NCBI RefSeq assembly: GCF_030704535.1
Contig: NC_081810.1
Span: forward strand, 23,350,501-23,414,500
Direction of reading: 5' to 3'
DNA: 64,000 nt
DNA from: Vitis vinifera
Taxonomy: Eukaryota; Streptophyta; Magnoliopsida; Vitales; Vitaceae
A program made the position numbers and the translations under genes. The notes below the pieces were generated by a model. That model saw nothing but the letters and a program-made list of their open reading frames with translations, ran no database searches and had not been told where the DNA came from. Shown here piece after piece: positions 21,273-32,138 of the stretch (position 1 is its first letter; each line of letters opens with the position of its first letter).

Positions 21273-23869
21273 GCTCCAGAGTGATGCTCTTAGAGAAGCC
21301 ATCACAAACATTGTTAATGAATCCAAGGAGAAAAAGCGTAATTTTACTGAGACCATTGAGCTCCAAATCGGGCTGAAAAACTATGATCCCCAGAAGGACA
21401 AGCGTTTCAGTGGTTCTGTGAAGTTGCCCCACATCCCTCGCCCCAAGATGAAGGTCTGCATGCTTGGTGATGCTCAACACGTGGAAGAGGTAATTGTGCT
21501 CCACTTGGCTGCATTAATGGCAATAAAAGAAGTGAAAGACAAGTGTCATTGCTAATTGAAGAATATTTTTCAACTATTTTTTTGTTTAAGTTGAAATATA
21601 CTTCCATTGTGATCTCTTAGCATTAACATTTCATCTTTTGCGGTCCCCACATTTTCTTATTTGTTGAGCGGAGATGTGTCAAAGTGAAAGCCCCTGGGAT
21701 TATTGAATGTTATGTGTTTTACTGTATACTGGGGCTTATGGTAAATACTAGTGATAATTAAAGGCAAATTCTATTTTGGGTTAGTTATTCTGTTGTTTAT
21801 ATTCTTTGATTTTGAAATGAAAACACAAGTACCCTTTGTTTTGATTTGAAACTGATACAGATCCTATCTGGTTCCTCTAGAAAGCAGTTCCTTGTAGTCC
21901 TGGTTTGAACTAGGATTCTTGTTGATTTTGGTTTAACTATGGACTTCTGGTTGCTGATGTTTGTCATTTGTTCTTGGCAATGTGCTTTTTCTTTTCCTTG
22001 TATTTTAATATTCTTTTAAGAAGAAGAAATTTAAAGCCCAATTTCACTTCACTTTACAATTTTAAGTTTTCAACTTGATACTTGATCTAAATTAGGTGCA
22101 TTTTGCAACTTAAATGCACTTCTTAACCTATTTTTCATATAGCATGCCCGTACCTTTATTCCAGCTTAAGATTTTAATTGAGTCTTATTTATTTATTTTT
22201 TGCATTAGTTTGTTCTTTCCTTAAGGTTGTTTGTTAAATTAAATTACAGGCAGAAAAGATAGGCTTGGAATACATGGATGTGGAAGGGCTAAAAAAGCTG
22301 AACAAGAACAAGAAACTGGTCAAGAAACTTGCCAAGAAATACCATGCCTTTTTAGCATCAGAGGCTGTTATTAAGCAGATCCCCCGTCTTTTAGGCCCTG
22401 GGCTCAACAAGGCAGGCAAGTATATCATATGATTATGGCACCTGTTGTTAGTTACTATAACTTGCAATTAATATGAGCGCTTATTTGGTCATGTTAGATA
22501 TGATGTATGTGGAGGACTAATTCTAGGATCATGAAATAAACAAAATTATATATGGTTATAGGCTGGCACTGGTGATCATGAGGCTCCTCTCTCTCTCTCA
22601 TACTTTTACAGACTTTTAAAAGAAAAAGACACTTGTGATTGTAAATGGGAAATAAGATGGTTATTAGCAAGAAAAATTGTGGGGTGTGTTTGTTCAAATG
22701 ATAAATCTAAAATACATCGGTATCAAACAATATTATTGGTTCTCTTTTTCTTCATCCTTCTATTATTCTAATAGTGCTATAAGTGCTTTGTTCTCTGCCT
22801 GAGTTTCTTGTGGCAACTGCAATAAAACATTCTGTGAATATTTTCATTGGTTACCTTCCATTGTATTATTGGTATTGGGATAGTTGCATTGAATTGATGG
22901 CTTACTTGGTTAAATGCTGAGCTAATCTAATGGTATGTCTCCTTTATATGCCAATCAGGTAAGTTCCCAACACTTGTTACTCACCAGGAATCCCTTGAGT
23001 CTAAAGTTAATGAGACCAAGGCAATGGTAAAGTTCCAATTGAAGAAGGTCCTTTGCATGGGAGTTGCTGTGGGTAACTGCAGTATGGAGGAGAAGCAGAT
23101 CTTTCAAAATGTGCAACTGAGCGTTAATTTCCTTGTCTCCTTGTTGAAGAAGAACTGGCAAAATGTGAGTTGATTCACTTAGCTCTGTTAGTTTATGGAA
23201 CTAAACCAATAGGTTATGATAAAGTTTATATTAAGGCTCTCAATCAGTCTTTAGGTACCTCACTTCATAGTACTGTGTTCCAATTTGTCTGCTTTTGCTG
23301 TTTAGTTTTAATTCCTTTTCTGGTTTATTAAATTATTATTTCCCCCTCCATTTGTTTGTAGGAACTTGGTAGTGGGTCTTTAGGTTGCCTTTGCAAAATT
23401 TGTATCCTTTGATGTATAAACCCCATAAACTTGAGCTTTCACAAATCTGCATTGAAAAGTTCTCGCCCAACATCATGTGTGAAGCGATTACCATTTTAGC
23501 CATCATCCACCATGTTATAGTTATTATATTCTGAAAATGCCATGTCAGATTTACCATATTAGGTGTTTCTTAAGAGGTACTGGTATTTGACAGCTTTTCT
23601 TTGTTGCTTTGGCTGCATCATTGGTGCCATCTGATTGGAGATTCCCACATGAAAAAACTGTGGAAGCCATAAATATCTCTCCTTTTATCATTTTCCTTTC
23701 TTAAAATTAGGTTGAAAATCATCTATCTTTGAAAGCAAATGCATTTTGTTTTTCTGTATTTTTGTTTCATCCATTCATGATAAATTATCTGATGAAGCTG
23801 TTTGATGAAAATCAGGTGAGGTGCTTGTACCTGAAGAGCACCATGGGGAGATCAAACCGCGTCTTCTAA
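20511..23869 (+). CDS. RPL10A: 60S ribosomal protein L10a (uL1 family), cytosolic
   Basis: Five exons fit in phase: 20511-20515 (only ATGAG), 21270-21489, 22250-22415, 22959-23164 and 23816-23869. They give 216 residues, the usual length for plant RPL10a. Recognisable segments are [66 protein letters not shown] and the C-terminal YLKSTMG...NRVF. uL1 forms the L1 stalk of the large subunit, which guides tRNA out of the E site. The third intron is GC-AG: donor CAG/GCAAGT at 22416 and acceptor CAG/GTAAGT at 22959. It is the only solution I found that keeps the conserved GKFP frame. The other introns are GT-AG. The first intron directly follows the start codon region, which is common for ribosomal-protein genes. 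The gene looks intact and functional. Confidence 0.95.
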
Positions 23870-24430
23870 GGAGTTAAATCTTTTACCTGTTATGGTTGGT
23901 GTGTAGGGAGAGTCCTATTTTGAGCAAACAGTTTTTAAAAATGTTTTTTTTTTCCTTCATATCAAACTGAATGGTCAAATTTTCTTCATGCTTGGCTGTC
24001 TACTTTTGGGATTTCATTGCACTCAGAAGCAACCATATAACATCAGGTTTTATTTTAAATTTTAATGTTGGGAGTATTCTGGTTGTCAAGTTTGGGAATG
24101 CTGGAAATAATGTTGTGAATGGATTGTGCTTTGAAGTTGACCTTACACCAACCCTCCACACTTCCTAAAATATGAATGAGCATTTAAGAGAAATTTTTAA
24201 GAAGAATTATTATCCTAGTGGGGTTATTAATTTATATATGTATGACTCCATACGATATTGTATGGTTTATCAATTCAAAAACAATGGATATGGTTTAAAG
24301 CCTAAAAAAATAAATGGATATAGTTTCCATATGATGTAACAAGGCTCGTGGAATTAGTTGAGGTGCGTTAGCTGGACATCCATGGTTATGACATTCCTAT
24401 TATAAATTTATTATGATTGCAAAATTTAAT
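23870..24430. other. 3' flank of RPL10a
   Basis: The start of this stretch is probably 3' UTR (23870-24170). A 65-codon open stretch at 23971 has no recognisable similarity and is not called as a gene. AT-rich DNA follows. Confidence 0.5.
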
Positions 24431-25103
24431 TTTTTAGGTAGATTAGATAGGTGATTTTTTTTTTCTCTAAGAAATAAAATAAATTTATAAGGTGTCAACT
24501 CATGAAATTTGCAGTGAAGTCAACCAAACCCTTATTAATTTATATTTTTTTTGGCCTTAAAAACAAAATATTATTTTATATATTTTATAAGATTATCGAG
24601 GAGATTTTATTTTTTAAATGAGGTTATTAATCAAAATTTTACTTATAATTGTTATTACGTGTTTGGTTAGTTCCAAATACTATTATTAACCATGCATTAT
24701 TATTATGAGTTAATTCACATTTTTGTAAATAATTAGGGTAATAATGAGGATTTTTATTCAAATAATTCAAACATTAAGTATATACATCGACACAAATCAT
24801 TTTTCAAAATATGATTATTTATAATAAAAATATATTAAATGTGAAATTTCAATATTAAAATATAAAAATTTATAGTCGCTAATATAATATGAGATTATGA
24901 CATATGCATATATGGAAACTTGTAAGCAATATTATTTTTTTATTAAAAAATAATAGTAGGAGAAAAAATAGAAAATTTCCTAAGATTTTATTTGTTTATT
25001 TTTTCAAATTTGGGTTCTTCACGTTTAGTGATTCATTATTATGATTTTTCGACAATACTATAAAATACAATAAATTAATATGCTCACCACAACCAAACAA
25101 CAA

Positions 25104-25175
25104 GTCGTTGTAGTATAGTGGTGAGTATTCCCGCCTGTCACGCGGGTGACCCGGGTTCGATCCCCGGCAACGGCG
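25104..25175 (+). tRNA. trnD-GUC: tRNA-Asp (GUC), copy 1
   Basis: All stems pair in the 72-base cloverleaf: acceptor GTCGTTG with CAACGGC, anticodon stem CCCGC with GCGGG around loop CTGTCAC (anticodon GUC), and T arm CCGGGTTCGATCCCCGG with a perfect B box. A CAA motif lies just upstream, as is usual for plant tRNA genes, and a T run follows at 25178 as Pol III terminator. The gene is identical in sequence to the copy at 28856 and looks functional. It would supply Asp-tRNA for GAC and GAU codons. Confidence 0.96.
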
Positions 25176-25490
25176 AATTTTTTCCTATTTGTTTTTCCTC
25201 CCAATTCAATATCCAGCCTTGTTTTAATTTTGAACCACCTTTTAATCTTTTATTGATCATTTTTTTTAAAATTCAATATTATTTTTAATGTTTTTTATAT
25301 TCCATATTTCTATTTTATTTTTAAAATAATTTTAATATTTAACTTTTTTTTTAAAAAATAATAGAGAAACATGAACGGCAATATGTTTTTTAATTTTTTT
25401 TATTAATTCAATATTTAACCTTGTTTTTTATGTTTTAATTTTGAACCACGTTTTATTGACCCATGGGTTTTTAAACTCAACATTTTTTTG

Positions 25491-25492
<2 letters not shown>

Positions 25493-25541
<49 letters not shown>
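25493..25541. repeat. (CT)n microsatellite
   Basis: An uninterrupted run of about 24 CT units. It is absent from the matching place in the second copy of the duplicated segment, so it expanded after duplication. Confidence 0.95.
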
Positions 25542-25546
<5 letters not shown>

Positions 25547-25850
25547 ATTTTAATAGAGAACCATGTTTTCTTAAAAAATTTAATATTGAACCTTGTTTTA
25601 CAAGAAAATTTTAATATTGAACCATGTTTTTTTTTAATATAATATTTAACTTTTTGGTTTTTAATTTAATATGGAACAACGTTTTTCCTTTATTCTTTTT
25701 ATTTTTCATTTTTTAGTCTTTTCAACATTGAACCAAGTCGGATTTTTTAGATTCCTTTTTTTTTATCCCTAAATTTTATAGGTATATTAAATCAAACTTA
25801 TTTATTTGTTTTTGTCTCTATTAAAAGTATTTATTTTAATGATTTCTTTT

Positions 25851-27450
25851 CTTTTCTATTTTTAAATTTTTGTTTTTCATGTCGATATAGATGTCGTTGA
25901 TTTGATGAAAAAAGAAAGAAAAAAAAATGCAAGTGAGTCATTGATCATAGTTTGAATTCCAAATCTAATTTCATTAATGTATTGAGTCTTTAAGAATTTG
26001 TTTGGGTGCACCTTCTTCTTAAATCTTATATATCCATTTCACATACCTTAATAATAGTTTGAATTTTAATCGTTGAACCAAAAATTGTAACTAGGATTTT
26101 CTATCTTTTTGTAAACTTTCTAGGAGATTAGCCAAGAATGAGTTTTATCACTTCAAAAATTTTAAAGTGTAAGGTACTACTTGAGAGTTCGATTTCAAGA
26201 GTGATATATATTTCGATGAAAGTGTAAGAAAGTTCCTTTATACAAAGAATCTAGGTGTACAAGATTAGGATGTTGTTTGTTTTTTTAATTTTTTATTAAA
26301 AACAATTTACTTCTAAATTTCAAATTGTTAGATATTGTCTATTCTAAGTCTAATAAAGTATTTACAGCTTTAAAATATATCTATAAAATTAAGAGAAGTT
26401 CATACTTATATAACATAAAAATTTTCTTCTCTATTTGATATGAGATATCACAATCACCCTCAAGACACAATATCCATATTGTGTTCTACAAAATTATGAG
26501 ACCAAATAACAAACAAACACCCCTATGGAGCCAAACAAACTCCTATACTATAATAGGAAATCGACTCTAATACCATTTGTAATGACCCGCACCTAAACAT
26601 GTAGATATTATCCGTTCTGACCTCAATAAGACTCTCACGATTTAATACTTAATATTATTAAGTAGTATTTAGTTTTAAGTTCTATTTAGAATTAAGTAAT
26701 AAAAAAAATCAAAAAATCAAAAACAAAAACTATCTAAGACTTGGTTTGAAGTCTTGAAGATAATGAAATCTTGATCTTGTGATTGAATCGAGAGGAGTGG
26801 ACATGGATTGAAATTGGGTTAAACCACTACAAAAATCATTGTTTGCAATTTGCCTTAATTTTCATTTGCATTTGTATTTGTAAAAATCATTAAATTTAAC
26901 CAAAACCCAATTCACACGCTCTTTTAGGCATTTACCATTAAGTTAGATTAGCATAAAAGAACCAAGTCTCATTTTTCGTATTTATAATTTTGAACTAGGA
27001 TTTTTTTTTTTTTTTTTTGTCATTTTTTCAATTTCATAATTTTTTTTCATTTTTTTTTATACTAAGGGGATCACCTCAAGGGAAAAAAAAAAAAAGACCT
27101 CCATGATCCTCATATTAATTTAACATCTATTACATTAATAATTTAATACTTGGCATTAAAATAGCAAATATTTTAAATCATTTTCAAGTTTATTTTATTT
27201 TATTTTTTTAAATTATAAATTTAATTAACAAAATAAAATTAATTAAATACCTTTATTAGATTCTCTTTACTCTTGATATAAAACTAATATTAAAAATTGT
27301 GATTTTAATTTTATTCTTTTCCCTTTTATCTTTGTAAATTTTGGTTAGTTGCATGGTTCCAAAGAGAGTTTTTTTTTTTCCCTAACTTTTAATTCACAAT
27401 CAAATATCTTAATTAATTAAATAATGATAATCAATATCTTCTAATTATCT
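25851..27450. other. Intergenic DNA with a decayed dispersed repeat
   Basis: At about 26329 (AGATATTGTCTATTCTAAGT) and 26603 (AGATATTATCCGTTCTGACC) are two related blocks in the same orientation. Between them lie GATATCACAATCACCCTC and TCTAATACCATTTGTAATGACCC. This arrangement recalls a widespread plant repeat that ends in CTGATACCATTTGTAACGGCCC, here degenerate. The rest is AT-rich with homopolymer T runs, for example 27001-27019. No gene is seen. Confidence 0.45.
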
Positions 27451-27469
27451 CAAGATTGATAATTTTTAC

Positions 27470-27800
27470 AACTCTAGAATGGAACTTACTTTTGCTAATA
27501 TTTTGGTTTTTATTATTATTATTATTTTTATTTTTTTAAAATTTTTTTATATGATTTCATAATTTGGGTCTATTATCATTATATTTTCATTTATATCCTT
27601 GTCAATAAATTATACCCTTGATATGCATAAATTAAAATTAGAATAATAAATCATAATGTCATACAAAAGAGAGAAATCCAAATCCTCATGCGATTAAGCT
27701 TTTGTTTTTGTTTTCATAACAATAAAATTTAGATTTATATTTTTATTTTTAGTAAATCATTTAAAGACATACTCATTCCTCCTTTAATTTTTTTGACCAA
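27470..27800 (+). repeat. Dispersed repeat, copy A
   Basis: The block containing TATTATCATTATATTTTCAT, CAATAAATTATACCCTTGAT and ATGCATAAATTAAAATTAGA recurs at about 29540-29765 and, more diverged, at 41900-42200. This copy runs on into TAAATCATTTAAAGACATAC. There is no coding content and the family is unknown. Confidence 0.75.
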
Positions 27801-27989
27801 ATAATTATAACCTGCAAATTTTGTACCTTATTTATTATTATTATTATTATTATTTTGTAATTCATCAATTATTAATTTGGATACTTTCAAATAACACCCT
27901 CTCATTTTATGTGAATTTATTAAGCCATTTTTGGTTTTGGGTTCGGTTGTACTTAATAATTTTCTAAAAACTAAATCTTATTTTTTAAA

Positions 27990-29450
27990 AAATAAAATAA
28001 ATTTATAAGATGTTAATTGACGAAATTTGAAGCTAACAATGGTTAAGTGTATTTACATATATATTTACGCCAAATGTCAAATTTGTGTGAAATTAATCCT
28101 TATCAGTTTATATTTTTTCAAGCCTTTAAATATCTCTAAACTTAAAATATTATCTTACATATTTTATGAAATTATTAATTTAGTACATTGATCCAAATTA
28201 AGATTAGAAGATTCAAAATTTTACTTAGAATTATTATTGCAAATTTAGGTTATTATTATTATTATTATTGAAAAAAAAAATCAAAATCAATACTAGCATG
28301 GTTGGTTTTAAGAAGATTTTAATTCTACTCTAAAGTCAATATTGGTAAATGAGGTTTTATTTTATTTTATTTTTATATGACAACTCAATTAATTCACATT
28401 TTCACGTACAATTAGAGTGATAATTACGACTTACATTCAAGTAATTCATCTTGAGGCATTAAATATATTCATCAACATTAATCATTTTTAAAATATGATT
28501 ATTTATAATAAAATATATAAAATGTGAAAATTTAATATTAAAATATAACAATTTATTTGAGATTATGACATGTGTATGTATATATATATTTTGAAACTTG
28601 TATGATTAAAACTATAAAAAAAAAAAAAGGAAAAGAAATTGGATAAAATGGTACAAATAATTTTATTTTTTATTAAAAAATAATACTAGGAGAAAAAAAT
28701 ATAAAAATTCGAAAATTACATTTATTTATTTTTCAAATTTAGGTTTTTCACGTCTGGTGATTTATTATTATGATTTTCCTAGAATGGTACATAAAAGTGG
28801 AATAATCACAATATTATTAATTAAATATATTATCCTCACAACCTTTGATCAACAAGTCGTTGTAGTATAGTGGTGAGTATTCCCGCCTGTCACGCGGGTG
28901 ACCCGGGTTCGATCCCCGGCAACGGCGTTTTTCCCTTTTTTTTTTTTTTTTCCCCTTTTTTTTAAAAGTTAATTCAATATTATTTTCATTTTCAACCATG
29001 TTTTTTAAATTCAATATTTTTTTCTCAAATATTTTTATTTATTTATTTTTTCTTTTATTCAATATTCAAACTTGTTTCAAATTTTGAACCATGTTTTTTT
29101 AAATTCAATAATTTTTAACACTTTTAAAAAAAAATTTAATTCAATATTCAACCTTGTTTTTTATGTTTTAATTTTGAATCACGTTTTTGTTGACCCATGG
29201 ATTTTAAATTTAATATTTTTTTAATGTTTTTTAAATTCCATGTTTTTTTAAATTTTAATAGAGAACCATGCTTTCTTAAAATTTATATTTTTTTGTTTTT
29301 TTTTTAAATTTTATTTTTGAACCACGATGTTTTTTTAAATTTTAATATTGAACCTTTTTTGCAATAAAATTTTCATATTGAAGCATGTTTTTTTTTAAAT
29401 ATAATAATATTTAACTTTTTGGTTTTTAATTTAATATCAAAAAATGATTT
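27990..29450. repeat. Duplicated segment, copy 2 (carries tRNA-Asp)
   Basis: This is the partner of 24440-25850 with the same order of blocks and an offset of 3752 bp at the tRNA gene. The flanking AT-rich DNA is diverged while the tRNA gene is identical, which suggests selection or gene conversion on the tRNA. Confidence 0.75.
28856..28927 (+). tRNA. trnD-GUC: tRNA-Asp (GUC), copy 2
   Basis: This copy is identical over 72 bases to the gene at 25104, with intact A and B boxes, a CAA motif just upstream and a T run immediately after. It is expected to be functional. Its 3' end plus the post-transcriptional CCA is exactly complementary to the primer-binding site of the retrotransposon at 30308-37188. 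Confidence 0.96.
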
Positions 29451-29539
29451 TCTTTTAGTCTTTTTGGTTATTAATTCATTCAATTTTTAGTCATGATTGT
29501 ATTTGAATTACTTTTTTTTTTTTTTAAATGAGAGTAGGA

Positions 29540-29765
29540 CTAAAAAAATTCTCATATAATTTAGAAGTTACTTTTACTAAGATTTTGGTTCTTGTTTTTC
29601 TATAAGATTTTGTAATTTGCCTTTATTATCATTATATTTTCATTCATATCCTTGTCAATAAATTATACCCTTGATATGCATAAATTAAAATTAGATGTGA
29701 TTTTAATCTTTTGTTTTTGTTTTCATAACAGTTAAATTTTTATTTGTAGCAAATCATTTTATGAA
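29540..29765 (+). repeat. Dispersed repeat, copy B, cut by the Copia fragment
   Basis: The sequence matches copy A from AGTTACTTTTACTAAGATTT through GTAGCAAATCATTTT and then stops abruptly where Copia gag sequence begins. The edge marks the truncation point of the retrotransposon or of this repeat. Confidence 0.7.
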
Positions 29766-29774
29766 TTATTTTCT

Positions 29775-30302
29775 ATGAAAGATTTTGAATCTATTGTAGA
29801 GAGGTTTTCTAGGTTCATGGTGATTATGAATGAACTTGAAGCATTGAGAAAGACCTACACTGAAGTAGAGAAAGTCATGAAGATCTTGAGGTCTCTATCA
29901 AAGAAATGGGAAACAAAAGTGACAGCTATTCAAGAAGTAACGGATGTCACCAAACTCCCACTTGAATAACTCATTAGGTCACTTATGACTCATGAGATAA
30001 AATTGAACGATTATCAAAGAGTTGAAGAAAATAAGAAAAGTATAACATTTAAAGCCTCAACAAATGATGAAAAGGAAGAGAGTGAATATGAAGACCTTGA
30101 TTTCATCACCAAGAAATTCATGAAGTTCATCAAGCTTGAGAAGATCAAGGAAATAAGAAAATCTCATTCAAGAGAAGAATCTTCAAGTGCCAAAAAGAAT
30201 AAAAAAGTCATGGTGGCAACATGGAGTGAAAGTGAAAGTGATGAAGACTCCATGGAAGAAGAATTCACAAATGAGGATGCTAACATGTGCTTCATGGCTT
30301 TG
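29775..30302 (+). pseudogene. Copia gag fragment, upstream of the nested insertion
   Basis: The frame resembles the UBN2-type gag of plant Copia elements. It reads ...EALRKTYTEVEKVMKILRSL, then KWETKVTAIQE, then after one in-frame TAA (about 29967) the segment LMTHEIKLNDYQ. An acidic, Ser/Glu-rich stretch follows and ends in NMCFMALED. The N-terminal capsid half is absent. The reading frame continues on the far side of the insertion, at 37194. Confidence 0.8.
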
Positions 30303-30307
30303 GAGGA

Positions 30308-32138
30308 TGATGCGACTCAGGGTAGCTTAGCTTTAAAGGCGTATCAACAAAATTTATACCTTAAATACTATTACTAAAGTAGCCAAGCTACTATAGCATA
30401 GTGGTTCTAGGATCGTTCACTGGGAAGGGTTTTCGCAAACACAAGTGATATTCAAATTAGGAAAATAGGTGATTTTCTTATGGATGTTAGCTTTAAAAGA
30501 AGATGAAAATGTTTTAGAAAGATTTAAACTAATCTAAGCTAACATTAAAGACTAAAATAAAAGGGTGTAAAAACAAGTTTCTCAAAGATAGGATAGCTAT
30601 GCTCTGGCTCTTATGCAAATTGGAAATCTAAGGATAGGCTCCTCGCGTTGGGGTTGCAACTATGGTGATGCTTGCTTCCCGAACCGGTATGGATTTAGCA
30701 AATCAAGTTTTAATCCTTTAAAATGGCAAAACAGATGGTAGTGAATTTCATCAATGGTTATTCACCTTAGACTTCCTTTGAATGGCTCGTAAGAGATAAC
30801 TAATGGTCTAAAGCCAAAAGCTTACCAAATATTGGCAACTCAAAGTCATTCCAGGTGATAAACTCACCTTTCAATGGCCATTGAAATTGGTTCTAACGGA
30901 TTAATGCAAAACTTGGAATTGAAAACCTCACTTTCCAATAGCTCGTAGGAGATAACTAATGGATAGAAATCCAAAAGCTTATCAAGTATTGGCCGTTGGA
31001 AGTTGTCCAAAGGAAATAAAAACCAAACTTTGCATTAATGAACCGTTAATGAAAAACGACTACCTTACCTTCCAGGTGCGAGAAATTTCCATGGGATTGC
31101 ATCCAAGCCATCACATAACATCCATACTTTGAGAAACTAAAAGTTTTAGCCAATCATTCTCTGAGGAAAAGCCCTCAGAGGCTGTTTGGCTACTAAGAAA
31201 ATAGAAATGGGGAAGAACAGGAGAAGAGAGAAAAACAAAGCTTTATATATTCTAAGTTAATGTACACAGGATCGATCCTCAATCATCCCATTTTTCGTCT
31301 GTTGGAGGTGTTGTGCACCTCTATATATAGCAAAATTACAAGATAAAGCTTTATGTCGGCTGAATACAAGGTTACAAAAGGAATTTACATGAGAAAATAT
31401 CAAGCTAAAAATATTTGGGAAGTCGGTGGTGCGTGCGTGGAGAAACAGAGGATTCAAAGGAATTTCGCAATGTGAATTTCACATTGCGAAATTTTCGCAA
31501 TGTGAATTACTCATGATGCGAAGTGCCATATTTTCGCATCATGAGTTAATTCACCTTGCGAAATTTTCGCAATGTGAAATTCACATTGCGAAATGGCAAA
31601 ATTTCGCACCATGAAGAAAATCTCATTGCGAAAATTTCGCAATGTGAAATTCACCTTGCGAAATTGGTCATTTGGCATGATGCAGTTGCCTTCCGAAGGC
31701 CATATCTTCCTCATTTCAGCTCCAAATCATACACGGTTTGAAGCGTTGGATTCTTGACTTCCTAAGCTTTCAAATGGTATATAGTATGTAGAAAATGGAC
31801 TTCGGGAAGTGCTCCAAAAGTGTGAAAGAAGACTGAAGCTGTTTTCTTCACTCTGTTTTCCTCTTCTCCATTGCTTGTGCTCGTGTTTCCACTTGAAATT
31901 CAAGCCTGTAATCATCCATAATCCTTGCTTAACTCGCCCAAATAGCTCCTCCATCAATTGGCATGCTTGAATTGGTTCATAAGCTGATAAAAACATGTAA
32001 ACTTGCCACAAAAATGGTTAAAACCAATTACTAAGGACCTTAATGAATTAATTGGGTTAAATGAATATGATTACTACTCAAAGGTGCTTAAAACCATTAT
32101 TATTAGGTCTACAAAATAGCACTTTTTGGTAGTAATCA
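30308..32138 (-). repeat. 3' LTR of the non-autonomous element (1831 bp)
   Basis: In element orientation this is the downstream LTR. It contains a minus-strand TATA box (GCTATATATAGAGG at about 31321-31334) that should direct transcription from about 31300, and a cluster of TTCGCA/TGCGAA palindromes at 31461-31665. It is 30 bp longer than its partner because it keeps one extra palindromic unit at about 31565-31595. Confidence 0.95.

Larger units (their letters stand above)
24440..25850. repeat. Duplicated segment, copy 1 (carries tRNA-Asp)
   Basis: The order of motifs here is repeated at about 27990-29440: AAATAAAATAAATTTATAAG, the TTTATAATAAAA...ATGTGAAA segment, GAGATTATGACAT, the tRNA-Asp, then CCTTGTTTTTTATGTTTTAA and TTGACCCATGG. 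Outside the tRNA the copies have diverged clearly and differ by indels, so the duplication is old. A (CT)n microsatellite occurs only in this copy. Confidence 0.75.

Noticed and set aside
23775-23815. TGATGA/CTGA motifs before the last RPL10a exon, resembling a snoRNA
   Set aside because: They are in the branch-point and acceptor region, with no paired ends and no space for guides.
23971-24168. 65-codon ORF after RPL10a
   Set aside because: It lies in the probable 3' UTR or flank and has no recognisable similarity.
31257-32011. Several ORFs of 60-95 codons in the LTR of the non-autonomous element
   Set aside because: They are repeated in both LTRs and run through the palindromic TTCGCA array. 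They are by-products of the LTR sequence.
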